64,000 bases of DNA from Mucilaginibacter mallensis (GCF_900105165.1 NZ_LT629740.1:1736001-1800000); one strand, 5' to 3'. Shown: positions 53,551 to 62,483, counted from the stretch's first letter. Made by a program: numbers and translations. The notes: generated by a model not told the origin, from the letters alone.

Positions 53551-54342
53551 ATGAAAAAACTAATTGTATTTGATTTGGATGGCACGCTTGCCGAAAGCAA
53601 AGCAGCGTTAGATCCTGAAATGGCCAAATTATTTAGCCGTTTAATTGATATTGTGCATGTAGCCATCATATCTGGCGGCGACTGGCCCCAGTTTGAAAAA
53701 CAGGTATTGTCTCATCTGCCGCAGGATAAGCACCTGAAACATCTGTCAATTTTGCCAACCTGTGGTACTAAGTTCTATCAATATAAGAAAGGCTGGGAAA
53801 AACTTTATTCGGAGGATTTTACCGATGAAGAGAAAACAAAGATCATCGATTCGCTGAACGCTGCTATAAAGGAATCGAAAACTGAAGTCAAAAAAACATG
53901 GGGCGAAACCATCGAGGACAGGGGCAGCCAGATCACTTATTCGGCATTGGGGCAAAAAGCGCCTTTGGATGAGAAAAAGGTATGGGATCCCAAATTTGTA
54001 AAGCGCAAAAAGATAAAAGATATACTGGATAAAACCTTGCCCGAATTTTCGGTACAAATGGGTGGCGCTACCTCAATTGATATTACCAAGCCGGGTATTG
54101 ACAAGGCTTATGGCATGCGTAAATTAAAAAAGGTACTGGGTATCAAGATCAGTGAAATGATTTTTATTGGCGATGCTTTATTTAAAGGAGGTAATGATTA
54201 TCCGGCCAGCACAACCGGGGCCGACTCCATACAGGTACGCGACCCTGATGAAACCAAGCGTGTTATTGAAACGATTATATCATGCCTGGGCGGTAAAATA
54301 TCTACACTTGAAATTAAAAAGGAGAAGAAACAAGATGCCTGA
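53551..54342 (+). CDS. HAD-IIB enzyme, phosphomannomutase-like
   Basis: A 263-residue HAD hydrolase-fold protein. Motif I is FDLDGT with Asp8 and Asp10, and motif IV is FIGDALFKGGND. The cap and nearby text (RGSQITYSALGQKAPLDEKK and VQMGGATSIDITKPGIDKAY, then RDPDET at the end) follow the eukaryotic-type phosphomannomutase PMM1/PMM2 closely, including the GG-x-x-SxDxxxxGxDKxY pattern. It would therefore convert mannose-1-phosphate to mannose-6-phosphate. The position between manA and GH130 supports this. It is often annotated only as a HAD-IIB hydrolase. The stop overlaps the GH130 start by 8 nt, so the two are translated together. Confidence 0.85.
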   Translation: MKKLIVFDLDGTLAESKAALDPEMAKLFSRLIDIVHVAIISGGDWPQFEKQVLSHLPQDKHLKHLSILPTCGTKFYQYKKGWEKLYSEDFTDEEKTKIIDSLNAAIKESKTEVKKTWGETIEDRGSQITYSALGQKAPLDEKKVWDPKFVKRKKIKDILDKTLPEFSVQMGGATSIDITKPGIDKAYGMRKLKKVLGIKISEMIFIGDALFKGGNDYPASTTGADSIQVRDPDETKRVIETIISCLGGKISTLEIKKEKKQDA

Positions 54343-55408
54343 ATTTAAAGTGCAGCGTTTGGGCACATTGATGACACCTGAGCCTGGTAATGCAATGGAA
54401 GTTGAAGGTGTGCTAAATCCGGCTGCGGTACGTGGGCCGGATGGACATTTATATTTATTCCCACGTCTGGTGGCTAAGGGCAATTATTCACGCATAGGTA
54501 TAGCACGTGTTAAATTTAATGATGCCGGCGATCCGGTAGGTGTTGAACGCATAGGTATAGCTTTGGAGCCCGAAGCAGATTACGAAAAGCGTCCGGATGG
54601 TGGCGGCTGCGAAGATCCGCGCATTACTTATAATACGGTGTTACAGCATTATGTAATGAACTATGTAGCATTTGGCCCTAATGGCCCAAGAATAGCCTTA
54701 GCGCGTTCTAATGATCTGCCGCATTGGGAAAGGGTAGGCTTAGCTAGCTTTAGTCCTTACAAGCATATTGAGTTTCAGGGTGTGGATAATAAGGATTCCT
54801 GTACTTTTCCTGATGCAATACCCAATCCATCCGGTCATCCGGAACTTGGTTTATTACACCGTCCGCTATTTCCGGGTACCAGTCCTGAGGAGATGATGAA
54901 AAAATCCAGATCGAAACAAATTGATATACACCTGGAAAGCATCTGGATATCCTACCGCCCGGTTAAATTAAATGAACATATACCTGTTAAGGGGGCCAAA
55001 TTTACCTCGCACCACCGTTTAGCCGCGCCCGAAGCTGATTGGGAAAAACTGAAAATAGGTTGCGGTACGCCACCGGTTTTAACCAAACATGGCTGGATGA
55101 TCGTTTATCACGGTGTGCATGAAACCGAAGGCACAGGCGATCAAAAACAGCGGCTGGTGTATTCGGCAGGGGTGATGATACTGGATAAGGACAACCCGGC
55201 TAATATATTATACCGTTCGCCACAACCTGTTTTAAAGCCCGATAACCCTGATGAGCAGGTTGGGCTGATTGCCAATGTAGTATTCCCGACAGGGATTGAT
55301 TGCAGGCATGATCTGGGTACACCTAACAGGTTCGACCTGTATTATGGAATGGCTGACGATAGAATTGGTGTAGCCAGACTTGATATAACTGACGAATTGC
55401 CGGATTAG
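54335..55408 (+). CDS. GH130 mannoside phosphorylase
   Basis: A 357-residue five-bladed propeller enzyme. GH130 signatures are VEGVLNPAAVRGPDGHLYLF, the GGGCEDPRI motif with its conserved Asp, and TPPVLTKHGWMIVYHGVHET. Family members split beta-mannosides with phosphate to give mannose-1-phosphate. No signal peptide is present, so it is cytoplasmic. The frame is open far upstream, but the ATG at 54335 has GGAGAAG 8 nt before it and overlaps the HAD gene by 8 nt. The stop codon region overlaps the end of the opposite PAP2_C gene by 4 nt. Confidence 0.93.
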   Translation: MPEFKVQRLGTLMTPEPGNAMEVEGVLNPAAVRGPDGHLYLFPRLVAKGNYSRIGIARVKFNDAGDPVGVERIGIALEPEADYEKRPDGGGCEDPRITYNTVLQHYVMNYVAFGPNGPRIALARSNDLPHWERVGLASFSPYKHIEFQGVDNKDSCTFPDAIPNPSGHPELGLLHRPLFPGTSPEEMMKKSRSKQIDIHLESIWISYRPVKLNEHIPVKGAKFTSHHRLAAPEADWEKLKIGCGTPPVLTKHGWMIVYHGVHETEGTGDQKQRLVYSAGVMILDKDNPANILYRSPQPVLKPDNPDEQVGLIANVVFPTGIDCRHDLGTPNRFDLYYGMADDRIGVARLDITDELPD

Positions 55409-56034
55409 AAAAGCAGGTACAGTGTAAACCTGTAAACCGTATACGTAATAACCGGCGCGGCTAAAATATCTATAGTATAATGTATGTGCTGGATAATCAG
55501 TAAAATAGCTATTGCTATAATGGAAAAGAAGGCAATTATTTTGTCGTTTTTTTTCTCAAGGCATAAAAATGTCAACATTACTGTGGTGATATGGCCAGAG
55601 AAGAATAGGTCTTTGGTAATAATGGCATGCCCGTAAAATACACCGGTAAGCGGATCGGAGAGCGGTATTAAGCCTATTGGCGGGTTTAAGGCCACAACGC
55701 TAATGCTTATCATGCGTGCGATACACACAAATATAAGCGACCATACATATACAAGATAGATGGATGGTTTGTAAAGAGCCCTGTATAATATCAACAGGCC
55801 TGTGCCCCAAATTATAATAAATATAGCAACTGATACGTTATGCGGTGGTACCTGGGCCAATAGCCAGTCATGCAACACTACGCCCTGCCTTTGTTCAATA
55901 CCTCTAAAAAAATAGGGAAGATAAATTATAATAGCAAAGATGATGATTGAACCGCTTATCAGTCTCAATCGCTTTGGCCCTGTATTGCAGGCTAGCTTCC
56001 ATCTGTCTTTTATACTTAAACCTATTTGGGGCAC
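55405..56034 (-). CDS. PAP2_C (sphingomyelin synthase-like) membrane phosphatase
   Basis: A 209-residue inner-membrane protein with about six helices. The C-terminal motifs FFSGHITTVML and QHIHYTIDILAAPVITYTVY match the PAP2_C lipid phosphatase / sphingomyelin-synthase-like domain, with the two His residues and the Asp forming the catalytic triad. It may transfer or remove a phosphate head group on a membrane lipid; Sphingobacteriaceae make sphingolipids, so such a substrate is plausible but unproven. The start is GTG at 56034. A TATTTTTG -7-like element lies on the minus strand at 56061-56054. Confidence 0.8.
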   Translation of the reverse strand: MPQIGLSIKDRWKLACNTGPKRLRLISGSIIIFAIIIYLPYFFRGIEQRQGVVLHDWLLAQVPPHNVSVAIFIIIWGTGLLILYRALYKPSIYLVYVWSLIFVCIARMISISVVALNPPIGLIPLSDPLTGVFYGHAIITKDLFFSGHITTVMLTFLCLEKKNDKIIAFFSIIAIAILLIIQHIHYTIDILAAPVITYTVYRFTLYLLF

Positions 56035-56096
56035 ACTTTTTTTATTAGAGGCGCAAAAATAGTATTTGCGATGGAATATTCTGTAATTGTTAAACG

Positions 56097-56109
56097 ATTA
56101 TTAAATAAT
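56097..56109. promoter_or_regulatory. AT palindrome, first candidate Fur-type site
   Basis: ATTATT-A-AATAAT is a perfect 13-nt dyad in the region between the PAP2_C and fur genes. It resembles half of a Fur/Zur box; AT-rich sequence makes a chance match quite possible. Confidence 0.3.
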
Positions 56110-56215
56110 TGGAAAGTAAAATAAAGATAATTCAGGTGCAATTTTGTTGCATTGGTATGTATCTTTGTAAGATTTTGGTAAGAATAACGTTCCTTTCATA
56201 GTAATTTTATATACT

Positions 56216-56231
56216 TGATAATCAATTATTA
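56216..56231. promoter_or_regulatory. Candidate autoregulatory Fur-type box before fur
   Basis: TGATAAT-CA-ATTATTA is a 16-nt near-palindrome with one mismatch, close to the GATAAT/ATTATC core of Fur boxes. It ends 5 nt before the ATG at 56237. A TATCTTTG -7-like element lies upstream at 56160-56167, so a repressor bound here would block the transcript. Confidence 0.4.
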
Positions 56232-56236
56232 ATTTA

Positions 56237-56683
56237 ATGCCACAAGTACAAAACGATAACCGGTTTGAACATTTGCTTGATCATCATCATTTAAAAAAAA
56301 CAGGGCCCAGATTAAGGGTTTTGTCAATGATGTCATCAAAAAATACTGCTACTTCCCAGCCCGATCTGGAGAATTTGATGCATGATGTTGACCGCGTTAC
56401 GCTTTACCGTATCCTTAATGTGTTTGAGGAAAAGGGTATCATTCATAAAGTTTTCGACTTAAATGGTACGGCAAACTACGCTATTTGCCATTCCAATTGT
56501 GAAGAGCATAACCACCAGGATGAGCACCTGCATTTCAATTGTACGGTGTGTAACAATGTATATTGTTTAAATGATCTTAACCTGCCGTCAATTAATCTTC
56601 CGGCTGGTTTTAAGGCCGAAAACTTCACACTGTATGCCAGTGGCCTGTGCCCGAAATGCAGCAAAAAAGAAAATAAAAAATAA
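56237..56683 (+). CDS. Fur family metal-responsive repressor
   Basis: A 148-residue transcription factor. The winged helix (about 15-80) has KKTGPRLRVLSMM and DRVTLYRILNVFEEKGIIHK. The metal-binding C-terminal domain has the cluster HNHQDEHLHFNC and two CxxC pairs (Cys102/Cys105 and Cys138/Cys141), the structural zinc site. Whether it senses iron, zinc or peroxide cannot be told; the His-rich stretch could suit zinc (Zur-like). Two AT-rich palindromes upstream are candidate target sites. The amidase gene follows after 82 nt. Confidence 0.9.
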   Translation: MPQVQNDNRFEHLLDHHHLKKTGPRLRVLSMMSSKNTATSQPDLENLMHDVDRVTLYRILNVFEEKGIIHKVFDLNGTANYAICHSNCEEHNHQDEHLHFNCTVCNNVYCLNDLNLPSINLPAGFKAENFTLYASGLCPKCSKKENKK

Positions 56684-56765
56684 TTCAACCTTATTGCTAA
56701 TTTTTAGTTGTTGCTTTATACCTTTTAACAACAACAATGCGTACTACTCGCAAAACGAATAATTA

Positions 56766-57593
56766 ATGAGAAATAACATCCGGGGACTAAAAGCGCTTAT
56801 CTGTTTTGCTTTGTTTTGCAGTCCTGTATTCACCTCCTTTGTCAATCCGGGAGATACCTCACAAACAAAACCCTTTAAAGTACGAACAATTGTAATTGAT
56901 GCTGGTCATGGTGGCAAGGATCCCGGTGCTCATGGTTCTTATTCGCTTGAAAAAACAGTAGCGCTATCCATCGCCAAAAAACTAAGGGATGCCATAAATG
57001 ATGCCATGCCATCCATAAAAGTCATCATGACACGTGATGATAACACCTTTATTGAACTAAACCGGCGCTCAGAGATCGCCAACGAAAATCATTCTAACCT
57101 GTTTATATCCATTCACTGTAACTCATCGCCCGAGGGTACGGCAAGCATCGCGCATAAGCAAAAAGGGATAATGGTATTAGTTTATGCCATCCACCGCAAA
57201 GGCGAGCAATTGGAGGCGATCCGTGAAAACTCATCTATATATATTGAGAAGAACTACAAGCAAACCTATGAAAGTTACGATGAGAGTGACCCTACCAACC
57301 TCATTGTGTTAAATGCTTACATGCAAAAATACCGTAAGCAAAGCATCCTGTTTGGGGATCTGCTAATGGATCAGTTCAAGGCCACCGGTGATCGTGAGGT
57401 ATTAGGCGTAAAGGAGCAGGGGGTACTGGTTTTAGCGCACAGCGCGATGCCTGCTGTATTAATAGAAACCGGCTTCATCAATAACCCCACCGAAGAAGAT
57501 TACCTCAATTCCGCAACCGGTCAGGCGGAGATCGTCAAGTCTATTGTAAAAGCTATACAGGAGTATAGGAGAGAGGTGGATAGTAAGCAATAA
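56766..57593 (+). CDS. N-acetylmuramoyl-L-alanine amidase (Amidase_3)
   Basis: A 275-residue exported peptidoglycan amidase that separates glycan from stem peptide, usually at cell division. Signal peptide about 1-25. Zinc ligands are His48 (IDAGHGGKDPG), Glu103 (NRRSEIAN) and His117 (FISIHCNSS), and the catalytic Glu234 is in VLIETGFINN. The insert at about 150-200 (IHRKGEQLEAIRENSSIYIE) may be the regulatory helix seen in AmiB/C-like enzymes. No LysM or SPOR domain is present. A long inverted repeat follows. Confidence 0.93.
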   Translation: MRNNIRGLKALICFALFCSPVFTSFVNPGDTSQTKPFKVRTIVIDAGHGGKDPGAHGSYSLEKTVALSIAKKLRDAINDAMPSIKVIMTRDDNTFIELNRRSEIANENHSNLFISIHCNSSPEGTASIAHKQKGIMVLVYAIHRKGEQLEAIRENSSIYIEKNYKQTYESYDESDPTNLIVLNAYMQKYRKQSILFGDLLMDQFKATGDREVLGVKEQGVLVLAHSAMPAVLIETGFINNPTEEDYLNSATGQAEIVKSIVKAIQEYRREVDSKQ

Positions 57594-57608
57594 TAGAATA
57601 ATAAGTGT

Positions 57609-57688
57609 GGGTGTCATGCTAAGCGCTAGTCGAAGCATGTGGGCAGGCCTTTACGCTCATGCTTCGACTAGCGCTCAGCATGACACCC
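57609..57688. repeat. Long inverted repeat (31-nt arms) between convergent genes
   Basis: The arms at 57609-57639 and 57658-57688 pair with one mismatch around an 18-nt loop; the core text is GTGTCATGCTAAGCGCTAGT, then CGAAGCATG. It starts 16 nt past the amidase stop and ends 17 nt before the MBL gene end. Elements with TCATGCTGAGC...TCGAAGCATG are well known as dispersed extragenic repeats in Bacteroidota. It could also end transcription from both sides. Confidence 0.75.
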
Positions 57689-57704
57689 TTTCAAAATAGC
57701 CTCT

Positions 57705-58517
57705 CTACAAATCAAACGCCAGTTGCTTAGCCCTGCCACCAATAACCTCGGTACCACCAATATAATATACAGGTGTTTCCTCATATCGCGAAGCTACAAC
57801 TACTTCAGTACCATTAGCATGACTGTTAAACAGCTCATAAACTAAGCTCGGGTCGTTATTGTTTTTTGAAAGGTGCGCCAGCAATAAGTGGCTCATATAG
57901 GCAGGCTTATGGTTGATGAAAAGCTCCAGTGCCTGTTTATTTGATAAGTGCCCGTTGCCGCCACGGATACGTCGTTTTAAATGATAGGGATATCCGCCGT
58001 TGTCCAGCATTTCATCATCATAATTAGCTTCCAGGAAAGCAGCATGACATTTTTGAAAGTTAGCTATCAGGTTATCGCAAACTACGCCGATATCAGTAAA
58101 TATGCCAACCGTAATATCCCGGCAGGTAACAATAAAGCTATGCGGCTCCGATGCATCATGAAATTTGGGGAAAGCAGTTACTGCCAGTTCGCCTATCATA
58201 ACCGCCTCATGGGCTATGAAATTTATAAAGCTGTAATCCTCAAAATTAACATTCAGGTGTTTGAGTGTGCCCGGCGTAATGTAAACGGGGATATTAAACT
58301 TTTTTGCCAGCACCGGGATGCCGCTGATATGGTCGGTATGCTCATGCGAGATAAAGATCGCCTTTACTTTATTAATGGAAAGGCCCAGCCGCTTCATGCG
58401 CTTTTCGGTTTCGCGGCAGGAGATACCTGCATCCACTAAAATCGCTTCGTGCTCATTACCAATGTAATAGCAGTTGCCGTTGCTCCCCGAGTTTAATGAT
58501 GTAATAAATAGCGACAT
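57705..58517 (-). CDS. MBL-fold metallo-hydrolase (YycJ/WalJ-like)
   Basis: A 270-residue cytoplasmic metallo-beta-lactamase-fold hydrolase. It has LNSGSNGNCYYIG at the start, the metal motif HEHTDH (His58, His60, Asp62, His63), KFHDASEPHSF, and the late NKQALELFINH and LLLAHLSKNNN. This is the pattern of the YycJ/WalJ group, which are thought to be DNA exonucleases involved in repair. It is convergent with the amidase gene and divergent from yceH. Confidence 0.88.
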   Translation of the reverse strand: MSLFITSLNSGSNGNCYYIGNEHEAILVDAGISCRETEKRMKRLGLSINKVKAIFISHEHTDHISGIPVLAKKFNIPVYITPGTLKHLNVNFEDYSFINFIAHEAVMIGELAVTAFPKFHDASEPHSFIVTCRDITVGIFTDIGVVCDNLIANFQKCHAAFLEANYDDEMLDNGGYPYHLKRRIRGGNGHLSNKQALELFINHKPAYMSHLLLAHLSKNNNDPSLVYELFNSHANGTEVVVASRYEETPVYYIGGTEVIGGRAKQLAFDL

Positions 58518-58593
58518 ACCAATTACAAATTAACCGGTTTTCAATCAAATTATCTTAACTTTTACTTACAAAACTGATGTTTATATTTGGCGC

Positions 58594-59241
58594 ATGGATT
58601 CACTACAAACTTTACCCGTACTTGATGCCCCGGAGCTGCGCGTACTGGGCGTATTAATGGAAAAAAGCAAAACCACACCCGATTATTACCCCATGACCAT
58701 CAATAGCCTGGTGGCGGCCTGTAATCAAAAAACCAGCCGTAAACCGGTGGTGCAATATGATGAAGACACCGTTGCCACTGCGCTGAACACATTAAAAAGG
58801 CGTGGATTGATTTCGACCGCTACGGGTGGTTCCGATCGTTCGGTAAAATTCAAACATAATTTTGCCATTGTATTTCCGGTTATACCGGCTGAGGTTGCGC
58901 TGATGTGTTTATTAATGCTGAGGGGCCCGCAAACTCCGGGCGAACTAAATACCAACTCAGGCAGGTTACATGAGTTTGAATCGATAGAAGAAGTACAGGA
59001 AGTTTTGGAGCGGTTAACTACAACCGAACCGCCATTTGTATTGCAACTGCCCCGCCGTCCGGGACAAAAAGAAGTGCGTTACGCGCATTTATTATCTGGT
59101 ATACCTGATGTAAATGAAGATTATGCTGATGAAGTTGCTAATAAACCATCAAGCGGTTTAGAAGCCCGTGTAGCTAAACTGGAGCAGGAACTTGCTGAGT
59201 TGCGCGAAGCTTTTGATAAGCTGATGAAGGAACTGACCTAA
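58594..59241 (+). CDS. yceH: YceH family (DUF480) winged-helix protein
   Basis: A 215-residue protein of two winged-helix domains followed by a C-terminal coiled coil (about 185-213, VAKLEQELAELREAFDKLMK). The signature VLGVLMEKSKTTPDYYPMTI and NSLVAACNQKTSRKPVV is near the start, with RGPQTPGELNTNSGRLHEFE in the second domain. The family is widespread and its function is not known. A perfect TATATTTG -7-like element (58582-58589) ends 4 nt before the ATG. The stop overlaps the end of the opposite LysE gene by 4 nt. Confidence 0.93.
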   Translation: MDSLQTLPVLDAPELRVLGVLMEKSKTTPDYYPMTINSLVAACNQKTSRKPVVQYDEDTVATALNTLKRRGLISTATGGSDRSVKFKHNFAIVFPVIPAEVALMCLLMLRGPQTPGELNTNSGRLHEFESIEEVQEVLERLTTTEPPFVLQLPRRPGQKEVRYAHLLSGIPDVNEDYADEVANKPSSGLEARVAKLEQELAELREAFDKLMKELT

Positions 59242-59894
59242 GAAGCTGCCGGCGCCGAGAATACAAAATGAGTAACCAGTTTATCACAGATAATAAGGGA
59301 GGCGATGATCAATGCTACACCTGCTATCTCATTTAACCGGTGTATAAATTTAACTGATATACGGTCGCGGAGTTTATCGGCATAAAAGGCTTTTGTAGTA
59401 TCCATACCAAATTGTACAATCAATATGGTTAAAAACATGATGCCTATTTTAAGCGCCCGGTTATGTACCCCCTCATGGTAAACGGTACTGGCGGTGCCGA
59501 TAACAAATGTCCAGTGCAGCAGGATGGTAGGGTTAAAAATGCACATAAAAAAGCCTTTCAGAAAGTAACCAGCCTTGTGTAGCCGTGTGGGGACTGTAAC
59601 TTTATAGCTAACCTCGGCCTTTTTGAAGATATAATAAATGCCGATGATAAATAAAATAACACTGCCTACAACACCGGCAATAGTTTTATCATGTGCGGAT
59701 ACATCAAAGTATTGTGCGCCGAATAGTAAAGCGCCTACAAATACCATATCACTGCATACTACGCCTAAGGCTAATGCAACACCAGCATGAAAACCTTTTT
59801 CAATACTGGTTTTAATTAGAGCAAAAAATACCGGGCCTGTAAGAAACGTCAGCACTAATCCAAATCCAATCCCCGAGATAACAGCTTCTATCAT
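59238..59894 (-). CDS. LysE family amino-acid exporter
   Basis: A 218-residue inner-membrane transporter with six predicted helices. The N-terminal IGFGLVLTFLTGPVFFALIK followed by TSIEKGFHAG is the LysE/RhtB signature. Family members export amino acids or related small molecules by proton exchange; the substrate cannot be told. It is convergent with yceH (4-nt overlap of the ends) and divergent from the MFS sugar transporter. Confidence 0.92.
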   Translation of the reverse strand: MIEAVISGIGFGLVLTFLTGPVFFALIKTSIEKGFHAGVALALGVVCSDMVFVGALLFGAQYFDVSAHDKTIAGVVGSVILFIIGIYYIFKKAEVSYKVTVPTRLHKAGYFLKGFFMCIFNPTILLHWTFVIGTASTVYHEGVHNRALKIGIMFLTILIVQFGMDTTKAFYADKLRDRISVKFIHRLNEIAGVALIIASLIICDKLVTHFVFSAPAAS

Positions 59895-60057
59895 TAATAA
59901 TAGTTTCAGTTTTGAGTATGCGAATATGCAATTTTTATCTCTTAAACAAAGAAAAGTTTGCTATACCGATTTATTAATTCAAAAAATTTCAACCTGAATT
60001 ATAAAATTTGTCTATGTTAGTGCCCTGATAATACTTTTTTATAACCTACAATAAACA

Positions 60058-61692
60058 ATGGAACAAGACAAAACCAAAAGTTATGGCTCTGCGCTGTACA
60101 CCCTTATCATCGTTTTTTTCTTTTGGGGCTTCTTAGCGGCCTCAAATGGTGTATTTATACCGTTTTGCAAATCACACTTTAGTTTATCGCAATTTGAATC
60201 ACAGCTAATTGATTTTACCTTTTACGGTGGTTATTTTATCGGATCATTGATATTATACTTTGCATCGCAATTCAGCAAGGTTGATATACTTAATAAGTTA
60301 GGCTATAAAAATGGTATTATACTTGGCCTTGTAATATCGGCAGCAGGTGCATTGGGTATGATCCCGGCCGTTGCATCAGGCTCATTTGGCTTAATCTTAA
60401 CCGTATTTTTTATCATAGCTGTGGGCTTTTCATTACAACAAACCGCTGCAAACCCGTTTGTGGTAGCTTTAGGGCCGCCTGAAACCGGTTCAAACCGTTT
60501 AAATTTTGCAGGCAGCGTAAATAATATAGGCGCTTTACTAGGCCCGATTGTGGTTGGTTTCGTATTATTTGGATCGGCATCAGCAAAAATTGCGGCAGCA
60601 GATGTGAAAATATCATCAGTTGATAACCTCTACTACATACTTGCAGGCTTATTTATAGCTGTTGCTATATTCTTCTGGGTATCAAAACTGCCAACAGTAA
60701 CCAGCGATGAAGAAATAGAGGCAAGCACGAAAGCAAATACACCACTTTTTGTAATATTTATTGCGTTTTTATTGATCCTTGCTGCTGATCCTATCAGCAA
60801 AGCAACTTCAATTCCTAGTCAGTATTTCGTTTACGCTTCGCTGGCTATTATTGTATTTACATTGGTGGGTACCATATTTGCCGCCAAAAAAAGCAGCCAT
60901 GGTTGGGGCGCAATGCAATACCCGCAATTAATTTTAGGTATGTTGGCCATATTTACTTATGTGGGTACCGAAGTAACTATACAAAGTAATATGGGCTCGT
61001 TATTAAAAACTCCTGCGTTCGGTTCATTTAGCGAATCAGAAATTGCACCATATATTTCATTGTACTGGGGGAGTTTAATGATCGGCCGTTTTGCAGGTTC
61101 TATAGGTGCTTTTGATCTATCAAAAACAACAAAATATGTACTATATGTTTTAGTGCCATTTATAGCATTTGGTTTAGTGCTGGTAGTAAATGCAATAACC
61201 GGTGTTGATGTAAGTAACTTATATGTATATGCAGTTTGTGTAGCTATATTGGTTGTAGCTTTCTTTATTGGTCAACAAAAACCAGTACGTACTTTATCTA
61301 CATTAGGTGTGCTTGGTATGATCTTTATATTGGTAGGTTTATTTACAACAGGCAGGGTAGCTACATTTTCGTTCATCAGCGGTGGTTTATGCTGCTCAAT
61401 TATGTGGCCATCTATATTCTCGTTAGCTATCACAGGTTTAGGTAAATATACCAGCCAGGGTTCTGCATTTTTAATCATGATGATATTAGGTGGTTCAATT
61501 ATTCCACCACTACAGGGTAAAATTGCCGATGGCAGCAACAACCTGATAGCAGGTATGAGCGGGATACACTTCTCCTACATAGTTCCGGTATTAGGCTTTG
61601 CTTACCTTACCTATTTTGCATGGAAAGTTAGCCGTGAGTTACAAAAACAAGGTATCGACCTCGATCACGTAGAAGCAAAAGGCGGACATTAA
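60058..61692 (+). CDS. MFS sugar transporter (FucP/GluP-like)
   Basis: A 544-residue inner-membrane symporter. The N-terminal [20 protein letters not shown] and the [20 protein letters not shown] stretch are typical of the FucP/GluP branch, which moves fucose, glucose or galactose with protons. It is about 100 residues longer than FucP; the extra length lies in the middle (about 225-290, with two more hydrophobic stretches). The substrate is not decided by sequence; glucose from the starch and beta-glucan loci would be a sensible cargo. A large perfect inverted repeat follows the stop. Confidence 0.88.
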   Translation: MEQDKTKSYGSALYTLIIVFFFWGFLAASNGVFIPFCKSHFSLSQFESQLIDFTFYGGYFIGSLILYFASQFSKVDILNKLGYKNGIILGLVISAAGALGMIPAVASGSFGLILTVFFIIAVGFSLQQTAANPFVVALGPPETGSNRLNFAGSVNNIGALLGPIVVGFVLFGSASAKIAAADVKISSVDNLYYILAGLFIAVAIFFWVSKLPTVTSDEEIEASTKANTPLFVIFIAFLLILAADPISKATSIPSQYFVYASLAIIVFTLVGTIFAAKKSSHGWGAMQYPQLILGMLAIFTYVGTEVTIQSNMGSLLKTPAFGSFSESEIAPYISLYWGSLMIGRFAGSIGAFDLSKTTKYVLYVLVPFIAFGLVLVVNAITGVDVSNLYVYAVCVAILVVAFFIGQQKPVRTLSTLGVLGMIFILVGLFTTGRVATFSFISGGLCCSIMWPSIFSLAITGLGKYTSQGSAFLIMMILGGSIIPPLQGKIADGSNNLIAGMSGIHFSYIVPVLGFAYLTYFAWKVSRELQKQGIDLDHVEAKGGH

Positions 61693-61701
61693 TATTTTAT
61701 A

Positions 61702-61808
61702 GTTCATTAGTTCACTGGTGCATTAGTTCATTGGTATCGCTTTCTTACCCATCCACTGGTATTTACGCTATTGCACCAATGAACTAATGCACCAGTGAAC
61801 TAATGAAC
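61702..61808. repeat. Perfect 34-nt inverted repeat after the MFS gene
   Basis: The arms at 61702-61735 and 61775-61808 are exact reverse complements around a 39-nt loop. Each arm contains TTCATTAGTTCA and a near copy, GCATTAGTTCATT, so direct repeats lie inside the palindrome. The right arm ends 9 nt before the dCMP deaminase ATG at 61818. No T-run is seen. It is probably a dispersed extragenic or MITE-like element. Confidence 0.75.
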
Positions 61809-61817
61809 CACTGAACA

Positions 61818-62282
61818 ATGAACAAGTTAAGTTTCGATCATATTTTCATGAATCTGGCATCCGACCTGGCCCAACGCTCTCATTGCATTAAGGCCCAGGT
61901 CGGAGCTGTTTTAACGCGGGATACCCGTATTATTTCCATTGGGTATAACGGGCCGCCGTCAGGCACCCATAACTGCGATGAGGAATGGCCCGAGGTCGGC
62001 TGCCCGCGCGACTCTCGTAATAGCTGCTCCTTAGCATTGCATGCCGAAGAGAATGCTATTCTATACGCCGTTAAGAATGGTGCTAAATTGGAAGGCGCTA
62101 CACTTTATACTACGCTATCGCCCTGTCTTGCCTGCGCGCGACTGATCTTCTCCGCAGGTATAAAGCATGTTTTCTTTCAGCATTCCTATGCTGAATACAA
62201 AGGCCTGCCAAGTGATGAAGGTGTTGACTTTTTGAATAAATTTGGTGTGAAGACGGAGAAATTTACCGCTGATTTTGATTGA
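61818..62282 (+). CDS. dCMP deaminase family zinc enzyme
   Basis: A 154-residue cytidine/deoxycytidylate deaminase-fold enzyme. The zinc site is HAEEN (His75, catalytic Glu77) and PCLAC (Cys103, Cys106). GYNGPPSGTHNCDEEW, with C53 and the Cys-rich CPRDSRNSC, is the second metal site usual in dCMP deaminases of the ComEB type. It would make dUMP from dCMP for thymidylate synthesis. The DNA 5' to it is filled by the long inverted repeat, so its promoter must lie within or upstream of that element. Confidence 0.92.
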   Translation: MNKLSFDHIFMNLASDLAQRSHCIKAQVGAVLTRDTRIISIGYNGPPSGTHNCDEEWPEVGCPRDSRNSCSLALHAEENAILYAVKNGAKLEGATLYTTLSPCLACARLIFSAGIKHVFFQHSYAEYKGLPSDEGVDFLNKFGVKTEKFTADFD

Positions 62283-62313
62283 TTTTTTTGATTCAGCCGA
62301 TTTTTTTTTCTGG

Positions 62314-62394
62314 ACCTTGATTTTCCTGATTGAATGATTACATGATGTCAGGCCAATAAAATCAAGGACATCATGTAATCTTATAAATCAAGGT
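62314..62394. repeat. Two-part inverted repeat between dCMP deaminase and arfB
   Basis: The inner arms GATTACATGATGTC (62336-62349) and GACATCATGTAATC (62367-62380) are perfect 14-nt complements. The outer arms ACCTTGATTT/AAATCAAGGT (62314-62323, 62385-62394) extend the fold. No T-run follows. This is another extragenic palindrome, unlike the others in sequence. Confidence 0.65.
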
Positions 62395-62483
62395 TCAGAC
62401 AATATCCTGAAAATCTCATAAATTCATTTAATTCTGGTTAACTACCCACTTAATCAACCTAATAAACCACTCACTAGCAAACA

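Noticed and set aside
54167..54334. Upstream extension of the GH130 frame
   Set aside because: It overlaps the conserved C-terminus of the PMM-like gene; the ATG at 54335 has a GGAGAAG site in front.
61702..61808. CRISPR-like repeats after the MFS gene
   Set aside because: Only one inverted pair with internal direct repeats and no spacer series or cas genes; it is a palindromic element.
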